Both the position numbers and the translations under genes were made by a program. This document shows positions 13,577 through 19,632 of a DNA stretch of 20,315 nucleotides, in pieces (the first letter of the stretch is position 1; each line of letters begins with the position of its first letter). This DNA is from a virus: the IMG/VR virus record IMGVR_UViG_3300032050_001028, positions 1 through 20,315 of that record; one strand, written 5' to 3'. The notes under the pieces are model-generated. The model was not told where the DNA came from. It saw only the letters and a program-made list of their open reading frames with translations, and did no database searches.

Positions 13577-14136
13577 TAGAACAGAACACCAGTAGTGAGT
13601 TTATTTACCCACACAATACAGTCGTGTCCGTTCTTGTTCTTGCGTAGTCTGCCTGAATCAATGATGTAGCCATCACGGACAAGACTGACACGCGTTGGAC
13701 GCATAGTGTTGCCATCTATGCCCAATGCTGCTTGCGCTTCTTCATCAGTTGCGCCATCAGAATCGCGTTGTATGTAGAAGTCATATACTTCTTTACGCAA
13801 AGAACCAGCGCGTATCATGGCATTCTGTTGAGCCTTGACACTTGTGCGCTGTGCGTTCTTAGGCAGTTGAACTACAACATTATCCTCAACTGCGTGTAGC
13901 GGTTCACGATTGCGCATCGCTTTGTGGCGATAATGGTCAGCGATGATTACATCATGAACCTGCTCAATCGTTTGATGATACGCCTGTTCGCCTGTTGCTT
14001 TCATGTTCCTAGCGTCAAAATTTGCTGGGTGAAATAGGCAAATAGAAGTACCTTCATCATCAATCCATATCGCGAGGGCAGGTGTTCGTGTCAGCCGTTC
14101 CTCGCACCAATGGCAATAGTCTTCAATGAGTTCCAT
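13576..14136 (-). CDS. Zinc-knuckle and winged-helix DNA-binding protein
   Basis: 186 residues in two parts. The N-terminal domain has C8-x2-C11 (YCHWCEERL) and C33-x2-H36 (ICLFHPANF), a treble-clef-like zinc site. After a linker (VVVQLPKNAQRTSVKAQQNA) the C-terminal 70 residues are a winged helix: LRKEVYDFYIQRDSDGATDE, EAQAALGIDGNTMRPTRVSL, VRDGYIIDSGRLRKNKNG. Such wings usually recognise DNA, as in MarR-like or replication proteins. AAGGGAG precedes ATG 14136 by 6-7 nt. It may be a transcription regulator of the phage or a replication accessory protein; I cannot decide. Confidence 0.65.
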   Translation of the reverse strand: MELIEDYCHWCEERLTRTPALAIWIDDEGTSICLFHPANFDARNMKATGEQAYHQTIEQVHDVIIADHYRHKAMRNREPLHAVEDNVVVQLPKNAQRTSVKAQQNAMIRAGSLRKEVYDFYIQRDSDGATDEEAQAALGIDGNTMRPTRVSLVRDGYIIDSGRLRKNKNGHDCIVWVNKLTTGVLF

Positions 14137-14308
14137 TGTTACTCCCTTCCTGAGTAGATAAATACGCTACCGCGATTGATAGCGTTTCAATGGTTTTGTT
14201 CATGACGGCGAGGGCAAAATCCACATCGCCGTCTTGAGATGCGTTGAATAACCTGCGTGAGCAAGCCATCATTGTGTCTTGAACATGTGGCGGTAATAAC
14301 TTAGCCAT
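14123..14308 (-). CDS. Small helical hypothetical protein
   Basis: 61 residues, starting MAKLLPPHVQDTMMACSRRL. Its ATG sits within the final codons of the Bet/RecT gene (8-nt overlap, ATGGCTAA) and its end overlaps the next start by 14 nt. The sequence is mostly helical (DVDFALAVMNKTIETLSIAV) with no Cys pair or membrane helix. No family known to me. The double overlap and shared orientation support it. Confidence 0.55.
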   Translation of the reverse strand: MAKLLPPHVQDTMMACSRRLFNASQDGDVDFALAVMNKTIETLSIAVAYLSTQEGSNNGTH

Positions 14309-15083
14309 TGAGGTCTTTGACCATGCCTAACAACAGTTCGCGTAGCGTTGTTTTACTACCGGGGATTGTTGTGTCAAGAATCTTCTCGTGCTTTTTCCAA
14401 TATGCACGAATGTCCTCTTTGCTTTTCAATGCTTCCATGTCTTCCATGATTGTCAGCATTTCTTCAGGACTGAGTGTTTCGGCAGGAGTATTCACAACTG
14501 CTTTCAACTCAACCTTCTGTGGCTTAGGTGTTTCCTCAATGACGACAGTATCAACCTGACTCATTTCATCATCGGTGTATATGCCTGATAGGTCATTCGG
14601 GAACGCCTTGCGTAGTGCTAACGCCTCAGCGCATTTAGCCAGCATGAGGTCAGGCATCTTGCGCCAAATAGGGTTGTTAGGAACCGCGTATGAATCCCAG
14701 CGAGCAACCGCGTAGAGCGGTTCAGGGAAGCCTTGACGATACACGCCTACCTTTGCTGCTAGTGGTGGCGTCTTAGCGAGCCATACATCAACCCACTTGC
14801 CATCTTCACCGCACCAGAACGGACCAGATTGACCAGCGTATTCACCTGAACGCTGTGCCACGATACGCAGACCATCAATACTTGTCTGAATACCATAACG
14901 ACCACCGCGTTCAATCATGTATATCTGTCTAGCGAATGGGTCTAGTCCTGTCTTTTGTGCCTGATGAAAAAATACGGCAAGGTCGCCGTTACTTGCGTTG
15001 TTCAGCCCAAGTTGTTTGAGTGCTGACAGTTGTTCTTGTGACCAATACTTTTGGTCACCTGTTATTGCGAGTGTTGTACTCAT
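14301..15083 (-). CDS. bet: Single-strand annealing recombinase, Bet/RecT family
   Basis: A 260-residue annealing protein that loads on resected ssDNA and pairs it with complementary strands during phage recombination and replication. The family pattern is clear: WSQEQLSALKQLGLNNASNG, FFHQAQKTGLDPFARQIYMI, GGRYGIQTSIDGLRIVAQRS, GEYAGQSGPFWCGEDGKW, LAAKVGVYRQGFPEPLYAVA, and WRKMPDLMLAKCAEALALRK with AFPNDLSGIYTDDEM. The C-terminal ~80 residues are variable and acidic, as usual. GGGAAGG precedes ATG 15083 at good spacing. It pairs with the Cas4/RecB-like exonuclease and SSB. Confidence 0.92.
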   Translation of the reverse strand: MSTTLAITGDQKYWSQEQLSALKQLGLNNASNGDLAVFFHQAQKTGLDPFARQIYMIERGGRYGIQTSIDGLRIVAQRSGEYAGQSGPFWCGEDGKWVDVWLAKTPPLAAKVGVYRQGFPEPLYAVARWDSYAVPNNPIWRKMPDLMLAKCAEALALRKAFPNDLSGIYTDDEMSQVDTVVIEETPKPQKVELKAVVNTPAETLSPEEMLTIMEDMEALKSKEDIRAYWKKHEKILDTTIPGSKTTLRELLLGMVKDLNG

Positions 15084-15101
15084 GTATGCCTTCCCTTCGG
15101 T

Positions 15102-15764
15102 TTAGTTTTCTGTCTTGATTGGTGTGCGTAAATCTTTACGCCACTCTTGGATAGTGCTGTATTTCCATAGCGGAGTGCGACCATACTCGCGGTCAGGCTT
15201 GGGCATTTGACCACGAGCCTTGTATGAACTGATTGTCTTGGGTGATACGCCAAGCAGTTCCGCTACTTGTTTGCTTGTCAAATAGACGAGATTGTTGCCA
15301 ATCATGTCAAGATTATCTCCTTTTTTGAATGTACCTAGTCGGAACGCTTGCTCGTCCATCAACGGCCATACATACGGAATGTTGTATGGCACATCAAAGG
15401 TGTAATAATCTGAATCTTTGCGAATCAAATTAGAGCGATGCGTTAGATGAAGTAACTCGCTATTGACCCACCAAGGTGTGGCATCGGTGCCATCAATAGC
15501 GTTAGTAAATTGGTCATACAACGAGTCTTGAAAACCACGCTTGACCCACTCGGTACACATAACAGCACCATAGTTACATAGGTCGTTGATGTGACCAGCC
15601 CACATGCGTGTTGCTGGGTGATTGACCCATGCGCCTGTGTCGTTGTAATCACCGCGAAGTGCTTTGACGATTTGCCATGCCTCAACGCGTTGTTTGCCTA
15701 AACGCTTATCGTCTAAGCAACGCGCTGATACGCCATAGTTTTCGTGCGGTAGAAATGTTTGCAT
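15102..15764 (-). CDS. MSMEG_6728-type protein fused to a helix-turn-helix domain
   Basis: 220 residues from ATG 15764, which shares its A with the upstream TAA (TAATG) and follows GGGGG. Residues 1-146 match the MSMEG_6728/Pyr_excise-like family: MQTFLPHENYGVSARCLDDK, RLGKQRVEAWQIVKALRGDY, GAWVNHPATRMWAGHINDL, YGAVMCTEWVKRGFQD. That family is annotated as related to pyrimidine-dimer DNA glycosylases, but activity is not established. Residues 161-210 form a separate HTH_17 domain: YLTSKQVAELLGVSPKTISS, then LWKYSTIQEWRK. The two are joined by a Lys/Asp linker. The fusion is unusual and would target a base-recognition domain to specific DNA. It could act in repair, or guard modified DNA. Confidence 0.75.
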   Translation of the reverse strand: MQTFLPHENYGVSARCLDDKRLGKQRVEAWQIVKALRGDYNDTGAWVNHPATRMWAGHINDLCNYGAVMCTEWVKRGFQDSLYDQFTNAIDGTDATPWWVNSELLHLTHRSNLIRKDSDYYTFDVPYNIPYVWPLMDEQAFRLGTFKKGDNLDMIGNNLVYLTSKQVAELLGVSPKTISSYKARGQMPKPDREYGRTPLWKYSTIQEWRKDLRTPIKTEN

Positions 15765-15991
15765 TAGTACCCCCAAGTAAATGAACATGTCGTTGCGTCA
15801 CAGTTCCACCATGAGCCATTGATAAGCACAACGATTGCGCCAATCAACAGACCGAATGCGATACCGGTGACGATACGACCACGCCGAGTCAAGTTTGATT
15901 TTGATTCTTGTGCGTCAATAGCCATGAGGCGTAATGCCAACAGGGTTCCGAAGAACCCTGCGACAACATAAAGTATTACTGGATATAACAT
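15764..15991 (-). CDS. Small two-helix membrane protein
   Basis: 75 residues with two hydrophobic segments, MLYPVILYVVAGFFGTLLAL and GIAFGLLIGAIVVLING, separated by a basic/polar loop (QESKSNLTRRGR). The C-terminal tail has two Cys (NCDATTCSF). It has the shared ribosome box AAAGGGTAATC before ATG 15991. It could be a holin, an inner-membrane inhibitor or a host-takeover protein. The two-helix topology fits small holins, but it is not beside the transglycosylase, so I do not name it. Confidence 0.6.
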   Translation of the reverse strand: MLYPVILYVVAGFFGTLLALRLMAIDAQESKSNLTRRGRIVTGIAFGLLIGAIVVLINGSWWNCDATTCSFTWGY

Positions 15992-16012
15992 GATTACCCT
16001 TTCGTTAGTTTG

Positions 16013-16186
16013 TTACGCAGGTTCTTTCACTTTACGGCGAGGGTGACTGCGTAGAACACCATCGCGTTTTGTTGTGGTGTTGTGACCACATATCGGGCAA
16101 GGATTTTTACTACCAGAAGCGAAATTACTTTTCTGTAATGAACCTTCGCATTTCTTGTTTGACTTGCCTGATACTTTCGTTGCCAT
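16013..16186 (-). CDS. Small basic protein with CPxCG zinc motif
   Basis: 57 residues from ATG 16186, which has GGAAGG 5 nt upstream; an in-frame start at 16216 lies inside a hairpin and lacks a site. MATKVSGKSNKKCEGSLQKS leads to NPCPICGHNTTTKRDGVLRS and a basic tail HPRRKVKEPA. The 'CP.CG......kdG.lr.H' layout recurs in actinophages as small nucleic-acid-binding candidates. Only two to three Cys plus a His are present, so the metal site would be C-x2-C with H or the earlier Cys. Confidence 0.6.
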   Translation of the reverse strand: MATKVSGKSNKKCEGSLQKSNFASGSKNPCPICGHNTTTKRDGVLRSHPRRKVKEPA

Positions 16187-16373
16187 ATTTGCCTTCCTAG
16201 TCATTACACCGACCACCTTGGTCGGCGTCCTATTTTACAGTTTCACGCTGTCGCAACTGAGGCGACCCACCGCGTCTAAATCACGCTCAAATAAAGCCCG
16301 TAGCAGCCGTTTAGAGTCGTTTTCAGCCAAGGGCTGAGGGATTACCCCCAACCCTTGTTCGCTAAGGCTTCTA
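16187..16373 (-). promoter_or_regulatory. Structured leader between the DUF932 gene and the zinc-motif gene
   Basis: This 187-nt gap has no gene. Read on the minus strand it holds several hairpins: TCAGCC/GGCTGA with a 3-nt loop (16337-16323), which competes with an AAGGG/CCCTT pairing (16356-16329); GCGT/ACGC (16286-16272, 7-nt loop); GTCGC/GCGAC (16266-16250, 7-nt loop); and a strong 7-bp stem at 16225-16209. A TAAAAT box (about 16239-16234) could be a weak -10. It is likely a 5' regulatory leader; none of the hairpins has a T-run typical of a terminator. Confidence 0.45.
16209..16225. repeat. 7-bp inverted repeat, operator-like
   Basis: CCGACCA-CCT-TGGTCGG is a perfect 7-bp inverted repeat, extended by two further pairs after one mismatch. 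It lies 22 nt before the chosen start of the 57-residue gene. The GACCA/TGGTC symmetry is like operators of TetR-type repressors, but as RNA it would also form a stable hairpin over the spurious upstream start. Confidence 0.45.
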
Positions 16374-17318
16374 TCAGGCTGAAAGCAATTCATGAGCACG
16401 GCTCTTTAGTGAGGATTCACCAGTCAATCTGCGTTCAGCGCGAAGTGAATCTTTGTTTTCAGCAGAACCACGAACAGGCTTGAACCAATCAACATATTCG
16501 GCGACTGCGTTGTAAGCAGCCCAACGAGTATTTTTGACAATAGCCTGAGTGTCGGCTCGCCACAATCCCATGAGTTCACCGCGAACGCGTCCTACTGAAT
16601 TCTGTTTGCGCTCGGTGGCTTCACCCTTGGGTTCGGGAATGAGGACCTCAATGAACTTCTTGTATTCGTTGTCTGTCATCTTGGTATCAAGTAGTCGTTG
16701 AACCTCAATCTCAAATTGTTCCTGTTGCTTGAACACAATGCTGAGAGCGTCACGCGCTTCCTGAACTTTCAGCGTGGCTGATTCAGTATGACGCAGAGTT
16801 ACAGATGAACCACCGACCATACCTGTCAAGCCATTGGTACAGATTTGGCGTAGGAACGCCACCTGAATACGGAACGATGAAGAACCATCGTGCGAGTTGA
16901 AACAGTTGAGGTAGGTGTCAATCACATCAGCACCACCAGCAACCTGAACACTCTGCGGCATTTTCATCGTGATGTAACAGCGCGCACCGCCATTGATGAT
17001 ACCTGCGCTGTCATAGTTAGCACCTGACTCATCAACGATATTGTTGAGCATGTCAAATGCGTCTTTGTTTTGTATCGGCGTGTAACGATTGCCGACTACG
17101 CCAAGCGGTTGAAGTTTCTTGCCGAACTCGGCGTATGTAATGAACTTATTGTCAATCGTCAATGTCTGACCATCAACAACAGTTGATACTGCTTGCTCGC
17201 TGACTCGCACAGTAAAGTCAAGCCCACCGAGTTTGATTGCGTCCTGCGCTGTCATGGCTGCGCCGACTGGCTTGCCAATCTTGCGCCATTGTGGAACGCG
17301 TTGATTTGTCGTTGTCAT
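16374..17318 (-). CDS. DUF932 phage/plasmid-like protein
   Basis: 314 residues of the DUF932 family (TIGR03299-type). Recognisable parts are GGLDFTVRVSEQAV near the start, ITYAEFGKKLQPLGVVGNRY followed by TPIQNKDAFDMLNNIVDES, GGARCYITMKMP, VIDTYLNCFNSHDGSSSFRI, VAFLRQICTNGLTG, SVTLRHTESATLKVQEARDA, and NTRWAAYNAVAEYVDWFKPV. The family is widespread in phages and plasmids; its function is unknown. The start is ATG 17318, set by AAAGGGTAATC directly upstream; a longer start at 17360 would lie in the hairpin leader. A three-hairpin RNA element sits 17 nt before the ATG. Confidence 0.87.
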   Translation of the reverse strand: MTTTNQRVPQWRKIGKPVGAAMTAQDAIKLGGLDFTVRVSEQAVSTVVDGQTLTIDNKFITYAEFGKKLQPLGVVGNRYTPIQNKDAFDMLNNIVDESGANYDSAGIINGGARCYITMKMPQSVQVAGGADVIDTYLNCFNSHDGSSSFRIQVAFLRQICTNGLTGMVGGSSVTLRHTESATLKVQEARDALSIVFKQQEQFEIEVQRLLDTKMTDNEYKKFIEVLIPEPKGEATERKQNSVGRVRGELMGLWRADTQAIVKNTRWAAYNAVAEYVDWFKPVRGSAENKDSLRAERRLTGESSLKSRAHELLSA

Positions 17319-17335
17319 GATTACCCTTTCGTTGT

Positions 17336-17403
17336 CTGATGAACTCATCAGCATAGGCATTTACCTATGGACACCCAACCGAGTGGCTGGGTGTTTCGTT
17401 CTA
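17336..17403 (-). ncRNA. Three-hairpin leader RNA element, copy B (before DUF932)
   Basis: Read 5' to 3' on the minus strand: CGAAAC flank; HP1 17394-17371 (7 bp, a G.U, two C-G, loop ACTC; 24 nt); 1-nt spacer; HP2 17369-17352 (CATAGG/CCTATG, 6-nt loop; 18 nt); HP3 17351-17336 (CTGATG/CATCAG; 16 nt); then 17 nt with AAAGGGTAATC to ATG 17318. The plus-strand 13-mer GTGTTTCGTTCTA (17391-17403) is identical in copy A. The 5' flank includes the TAG of the preceding gene. See copies A and C for the same lengths and spacing. Confidence 0.7.
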
Positions 17404-17658
17404 CTTGACGATTTGAACAATTGGCTCCAAGTCGTCAATACCAGCGCATTGAATACATGAGTAACAGCGATATCCTGGGTATTCTGTTTCTTCACGCAAG
17501 ATAAACTGGTCAGGATAACCGCAGTTATCGCAGACATAAGAAACCAGTTCGCCGTCAATGAAACGAGCACCGGTAAGCCATGTGTAAACAATTCCCGGAG
17601 TATTGACTGGGTCAATAACTTTCATTTCTGCTTTGATTTCTTCTCTACGCACGAGCAT
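17401..17658 (-). CDS. Small zinc-ribbon hypothetical protein
   Basis: 85 residues with a ribbon formed by VCDNCGYPDQFI and YRCYSCIQCAGID (C-x2-C, C-x2-C-x2-C). The N-terminus MLVRREEIKAEMKV is basic and helical. An alternative start at M12 (17625) is possible. The gene overlaps the end of the preceding gene by 14 nt. It ends with TAG at 17401, which is also the first base-triplet of the conserved flank of the leader RNA. Function unknown. Confidence 0.6.
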   Translation of the reverse strand: MLVRREEIKAEMKVIDPVNTPGIVYTWLTGARFIDGELVSYVCDNCGYPDQFILREETEYPGYRCYSCIQCAGIDDLEPIVQIVK

Positions 17659-17911
17659 TCACCCACTCTGCTAAGTGACGCTGTAATTCAATCTCGTTGG
17701 CTGAGTCATTGAGGTCACGCGCTACTTCTACGGCTACGCCATAGTAAGGAGTTACGAATACAGGTCGTGTTACTGAACGCGTATTCATGAACTTCATAAA
17801 TTGGTCATACTCAATGACCGCAGACTCGCCTGACTTCATAAAGCCTTCACGAATACAAGCATCGCCAAAGTAACCGCCTGATTGAATCGGTATGAATGTT
17901 TTGCTTTTCAT
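17645..17911 (-). CDS. Small hypothetical protein
   Basis: 88 residues beginning MKSKTFIPIQSGGYFGDACI, with alternating sheet and helix segments (RPVFVTPYYGVAVEVARDLN, then a helix IELQRHLAEWVNARA). AGGAGAG lies about 7 nt before ATG 17911, so the start is firm. No family recognised. It overlaps the next gene by 14 nt. Confidence 0.6.
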   Translation of the reverse strand: MKSKTFIPIQSGGYFGDACIREGFMKSGESAVIEYDQFMKFMNTRSVTRPVFVTPYYGVAVEVARDLNDSANEIELQRHLAEWVNARA

Positions 17912-17922
17912 GATTTACTCTC

Positions 17923-18372
17923 CTAGTTTTCTTCTGCTTCGAAGTCTTCGACTTCGGTTGAATCGTTGTCGAACTCAACATCATCGTTGCCTGTGTAGCG
18001 AATAGTGATGTCAAAGTCATGCTCGTCAATACTTTCAATATCAAAGTCAATCGGCACAGTTACATCGGCTGTGTATGTGACATTGAAACTGATAGTTACA
18101 TCTTTGCTCAATTCAATATCTAACTCGTTGGCTAACTGTTTCAATTTGCCAGCGAAACTTGAATCAAGATTGTCTTTGATGAACTCGGTGACAGTATCAA
18201 CAAGTTCTTGAAGCCGAGCGCGTGTTGAGCGATTAGCCTCTTTACTTGCGTCTAACAGGCGTTCGGTACCAGCGAGTGCGTCAATAATGTCAGCCATGCT
18301 GTGTGTATTGACGAACTCAATGGCTTTTACTTTGTGTGTATCTACTGCTGTTTCTGTTGTTACTTCGGTCAT
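17923..18372 (-). CDS. Acidic hypothetical protein with helical N-terminus
   Basis: 149 residues from ATG 18372, set by AAGGGTAAAATC upstream. The N-terminal half is helical (MADIIDALAGTERLLDASKE, RARLQELVDTVTEFIKDNLD). The C-terminal half is beta-rich and strongly acidic (VTISFNVTYTADVTVPIDFD, then runs of Asp and Glu to the end). Very acidic small phage proteins are sometimes DNA mimics, but nothing here proves that. A three-hairpin RNA element precedes the gene by 23 nt. Confidence 0.62.
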   Translation of the reverse strand: MTEVTTETAVDTHKVKAIEFVNTHSMADIIDALAGTERLLDASKEANRSTRARLQELVDTVTEFIKDNLDSSFAGKLKQLANELDIELSKDVTISFNVTYTADVTVPIDFDIESIDEHDFDITIRYTGNDDVEFDNDSTEVEDFEAEEN

Positions 18373-18387
18373 GATTTTACCCTTCAT

Positions 18388-18474
18388 GATAGACAGACGA
18401 TTGGCTCGTCAGGTGGCGCAGTCACGCCACGACTCTGTACCGAATGGCACAGAGTTTCGCCATTACGCTCTATC
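18388..18474 (-). ncRNA. Three-hairpin leader RNA element, copy C
   Basis: On the minus strand: HP1 18455-18432 (ACTCTGT/ACAGAGT, then a G.U and two C-G, loop ATTC; 24 nt); 1-nt spacer; HP2 18430-18413 (GTGGCG/CGCCAC, 6-nt loop; 18 nt); 2-nt spacer; HP3 18410-18396 (GACGA/TCGTC, 5-nt loop; 15 nt). The ends (GATAGA 18474-18469, TCTATC 18393-18388) pair to close the set as a four-way junction in this copy. HP1 and HP2 match copy B in size and loop, with different stem sequences, so pairing is kept by covariation. It overlaps the TAG of the preceding gene and ends before the ribosome site of ATG 18372. Confidence 0.7.
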
Positions 18475-18661
18475 CGTATAACTCGTACTCCTTCTCAAGA
18501 GCCATGAACTCCATCTCGGCTTCATGACAAGCCATGAGGAAATTGTCAGGATTGCTGACATATCCAACACGAACGCCATCGTTGTATTTGCCGAACCATA
18601 GTTCGTAGTAGCCATCAACTTTGTACATGCGATAGTTGTCAAGTTTGCGTAGTGCTTTCAT
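18470..18661 (-). CDS. Small hypothetical protein
   Basis: 63 residues: MKALRKLDNYRMYKVDGYYE, then LWFGKYNDGVRVGYVSNPDN and an acidic helix (ACHEAEMEFMALEKEYELYG). The aromatic-rich sheet half and helical half suggest a compact alpha/beta fold. AGAAGGG lies upstream of ATG 18661. The stop is inside the closing stem of the leader element. No family known. Confidence 0.57.
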   Translation of the reverse strand: MKALRKLDNYRMYKVDGYYELWFGKYNDGVRVGYVSNPDNFLMACHEAEMEFMALEKEYELYG

Positions 18662-18663
18662 GA

Positions 18664-18882
18664 TTAGTTACCCTTCTTGTTGAGTTGTTCTTGCTGTTCG
18701 TCTAGCCATATTTGGAAAATAGCAACAGAAGCAACTAGTTCATTACATAATTGCCCTGCATCTGAATCATTACTGAAATCAGTAATATTTTTTGAATCAC
18801 GCATGATTTGATTTGCTTGCTTCATCAAATCTTTCGCGTAACGGAAGTTACTGCGTACATCAGATTTTGTAGTTCTGTCCAT
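18664..18882 (-). CDS. Small helical hypothetical protein
   Basis: 72 residues, almost all helix: RSNFRYAKDLMKQANQIMRD and AGQLCNELVASVAIFQIWLD. A GGCAGG-type site is present before ATG 18882. It is 2 nt from both neighbours. No family known; likely part of the early small-gene set. Confidence 0.55.
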   Translation of the reverse strand: MDRTTKSDVRSNFRYAKDLMKQANQIMRDSKNITDFSNDSDAGQLCNELVASVAIFQIWLDEQQEQLNKKGN

Positions 18883-18884
18883 GA

Positions 18885-19118
18885 TTACTTACCTGCCCTT
18901 GCTAGTAGGAGTTCGCGGTATGGCTTCATCAAATTGCCACACACTTCTTCAAGTTGTAACAGATGTGTTTGAATGCGTTGAGCATGAGCATCGTCTGTTG
19001 GTGTTTGTATTTTGGCTTGTCGCCAAGCAGCAGCGAGTGACTCGGTAATGTGGAACAGTTGATAAACACTAAGTTCAACTGTTACTGTTGATGGAACTGT
19101 TGTTGTTGATGTAGACAT
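18885..19118 (-). CDS. Small helical hypothetical protein, head of early gene run
   Basis: 77 residues from ATG 19118, set by GAAAGGGTAATC immediately upstream; an extended start at 19214 would read through the hairpin element and lacks a site. After a Thr/Ser/Val-rich opening (MSTSTTTVPSTVTVELSVYQ) two helices follow (LFHITESLAAAWRQAKIQTP, RIQTHLLQLEEVCGNLMKPY). It is the first gene of the long minus-strand run after the noncoding gap. A three-hairpin RNA element precedes it by 18 nt. Confidence 0.6.
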   Translation of the reverse strand: MSTSTTTVPSTVTVELSVYQLFHITESLAAAWRQAKIQTPTDDAHAQRIQTHLLQLEEVCGNLMKPYRELLLARAGK

Positions 19119-19136
19119 GATTACCCTTTCAAAATT

Positions 19137-19201
19137 ACTGAACTCGTCAGTAGCAGCGAATACTGCTAGACACGCAACTGGGTGTCGCGTGTTTCGTTCT
19201 A
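19137..19201 (-). ncRNA. Three-hairpin leader RNA element, copy A
   Basis: On the minus strand: flank TAGAACGAAACAC (19201-19189); HP1 19192-19170 (ACACGC/GCGTGT, then a G.U and A-U/C-G pairs, loop ACCCA; 23 nt); 1-nt spacer; HP2 19168-19151 (TAGCAG/CTGCTA, 6-nt loop; 18 nt); HP3 19151-19137 (ACTGA/TCAGT, 5-nt loop; 15 nt); then 18 nt with GAAAGGGTAATC to ATG 19118. Same order, sizes and spacing as copies B and C. Confidence 0.68.
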
Positions 19202-19632
19202 ATGTAATTTGCACCTTGCGGATATAACTGTAAGTTCATCAGCCGTTGCGCTAGGCAGTTATTTGTCACGCGCTCGCCGAATGAATCGGGTCATCGCGAA
19301 TAACTAACCACGGAACCTAGAACTGGTTCGGGCGTCGTCTGATTATCACCAGCCGTCACTATGTAATTTGAGAACCATCGCGCTTCCGTCACCCAGTCCC
19401 TGCTTACTTCGACTGTAACTGGAACACCGTAGCCTTCCGATTTTCTCTATCGCTTTTTCACTTCTGGCAACCGCTTCGTTCGGAGCACCCTTTGCCGCGT
19501 GTCGATGGGAGCAATTCTACCGCCTCAGACTGTAAAACACTACCCCCCGACTCGCCGAGTATTACTCGGGGAATGAAGCTTCATTTTTCAGGGTTGCTAG
19601 CAGGGAGCCGTCAGAAGGGGTAAATTACCGCC
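19202..19632. other. 431-nt stretch without a convincing gene
   Basis: This is the largest gap in the window, between the leftward run and the plus-strand gene. It should hold promoters for one or both directions, but I see no clear -35/-10 pair. It has a perfect CCGAGT-ATT-ACTCGG stem (19555-19569) and a 14-bp palindrome AATGAAGCTTCATT (19572-19585) followed by Ts. On the minus strand one frame is open at 19294-19446 (reads like VEVSRDWVTEARWFSNYIVT) and again at 19150-19290 with one TGA between, but no start codon or ribosome site; it may be a decayed gene or chance. Confidence 0.45.

Noticed and set aside
16250-16266. 5-bp stem with 7-nt loop resembling a tRNA anticodon arm
   Set aside because: No acceptor pairing, no GGTTC-type T arm and a non-purine at the position after the would-be anticodon; not a tRNA.
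17361-17615. Minus-strand frame of 84 codons ending in the DUF932 leader
   Set aside because: It overlaps the zinc-ribbon gene in another frame and would run through the three-hairpin element; no ribosome site.
18388-18474. Possible tRNA because of the cloverleaf outline
   Set aside because: Arm sizes (10/4, 6/6, 5/5) and missing T-loop and D-loop motifs rule out a normal tRNA; kept as a leader RNA element instead.
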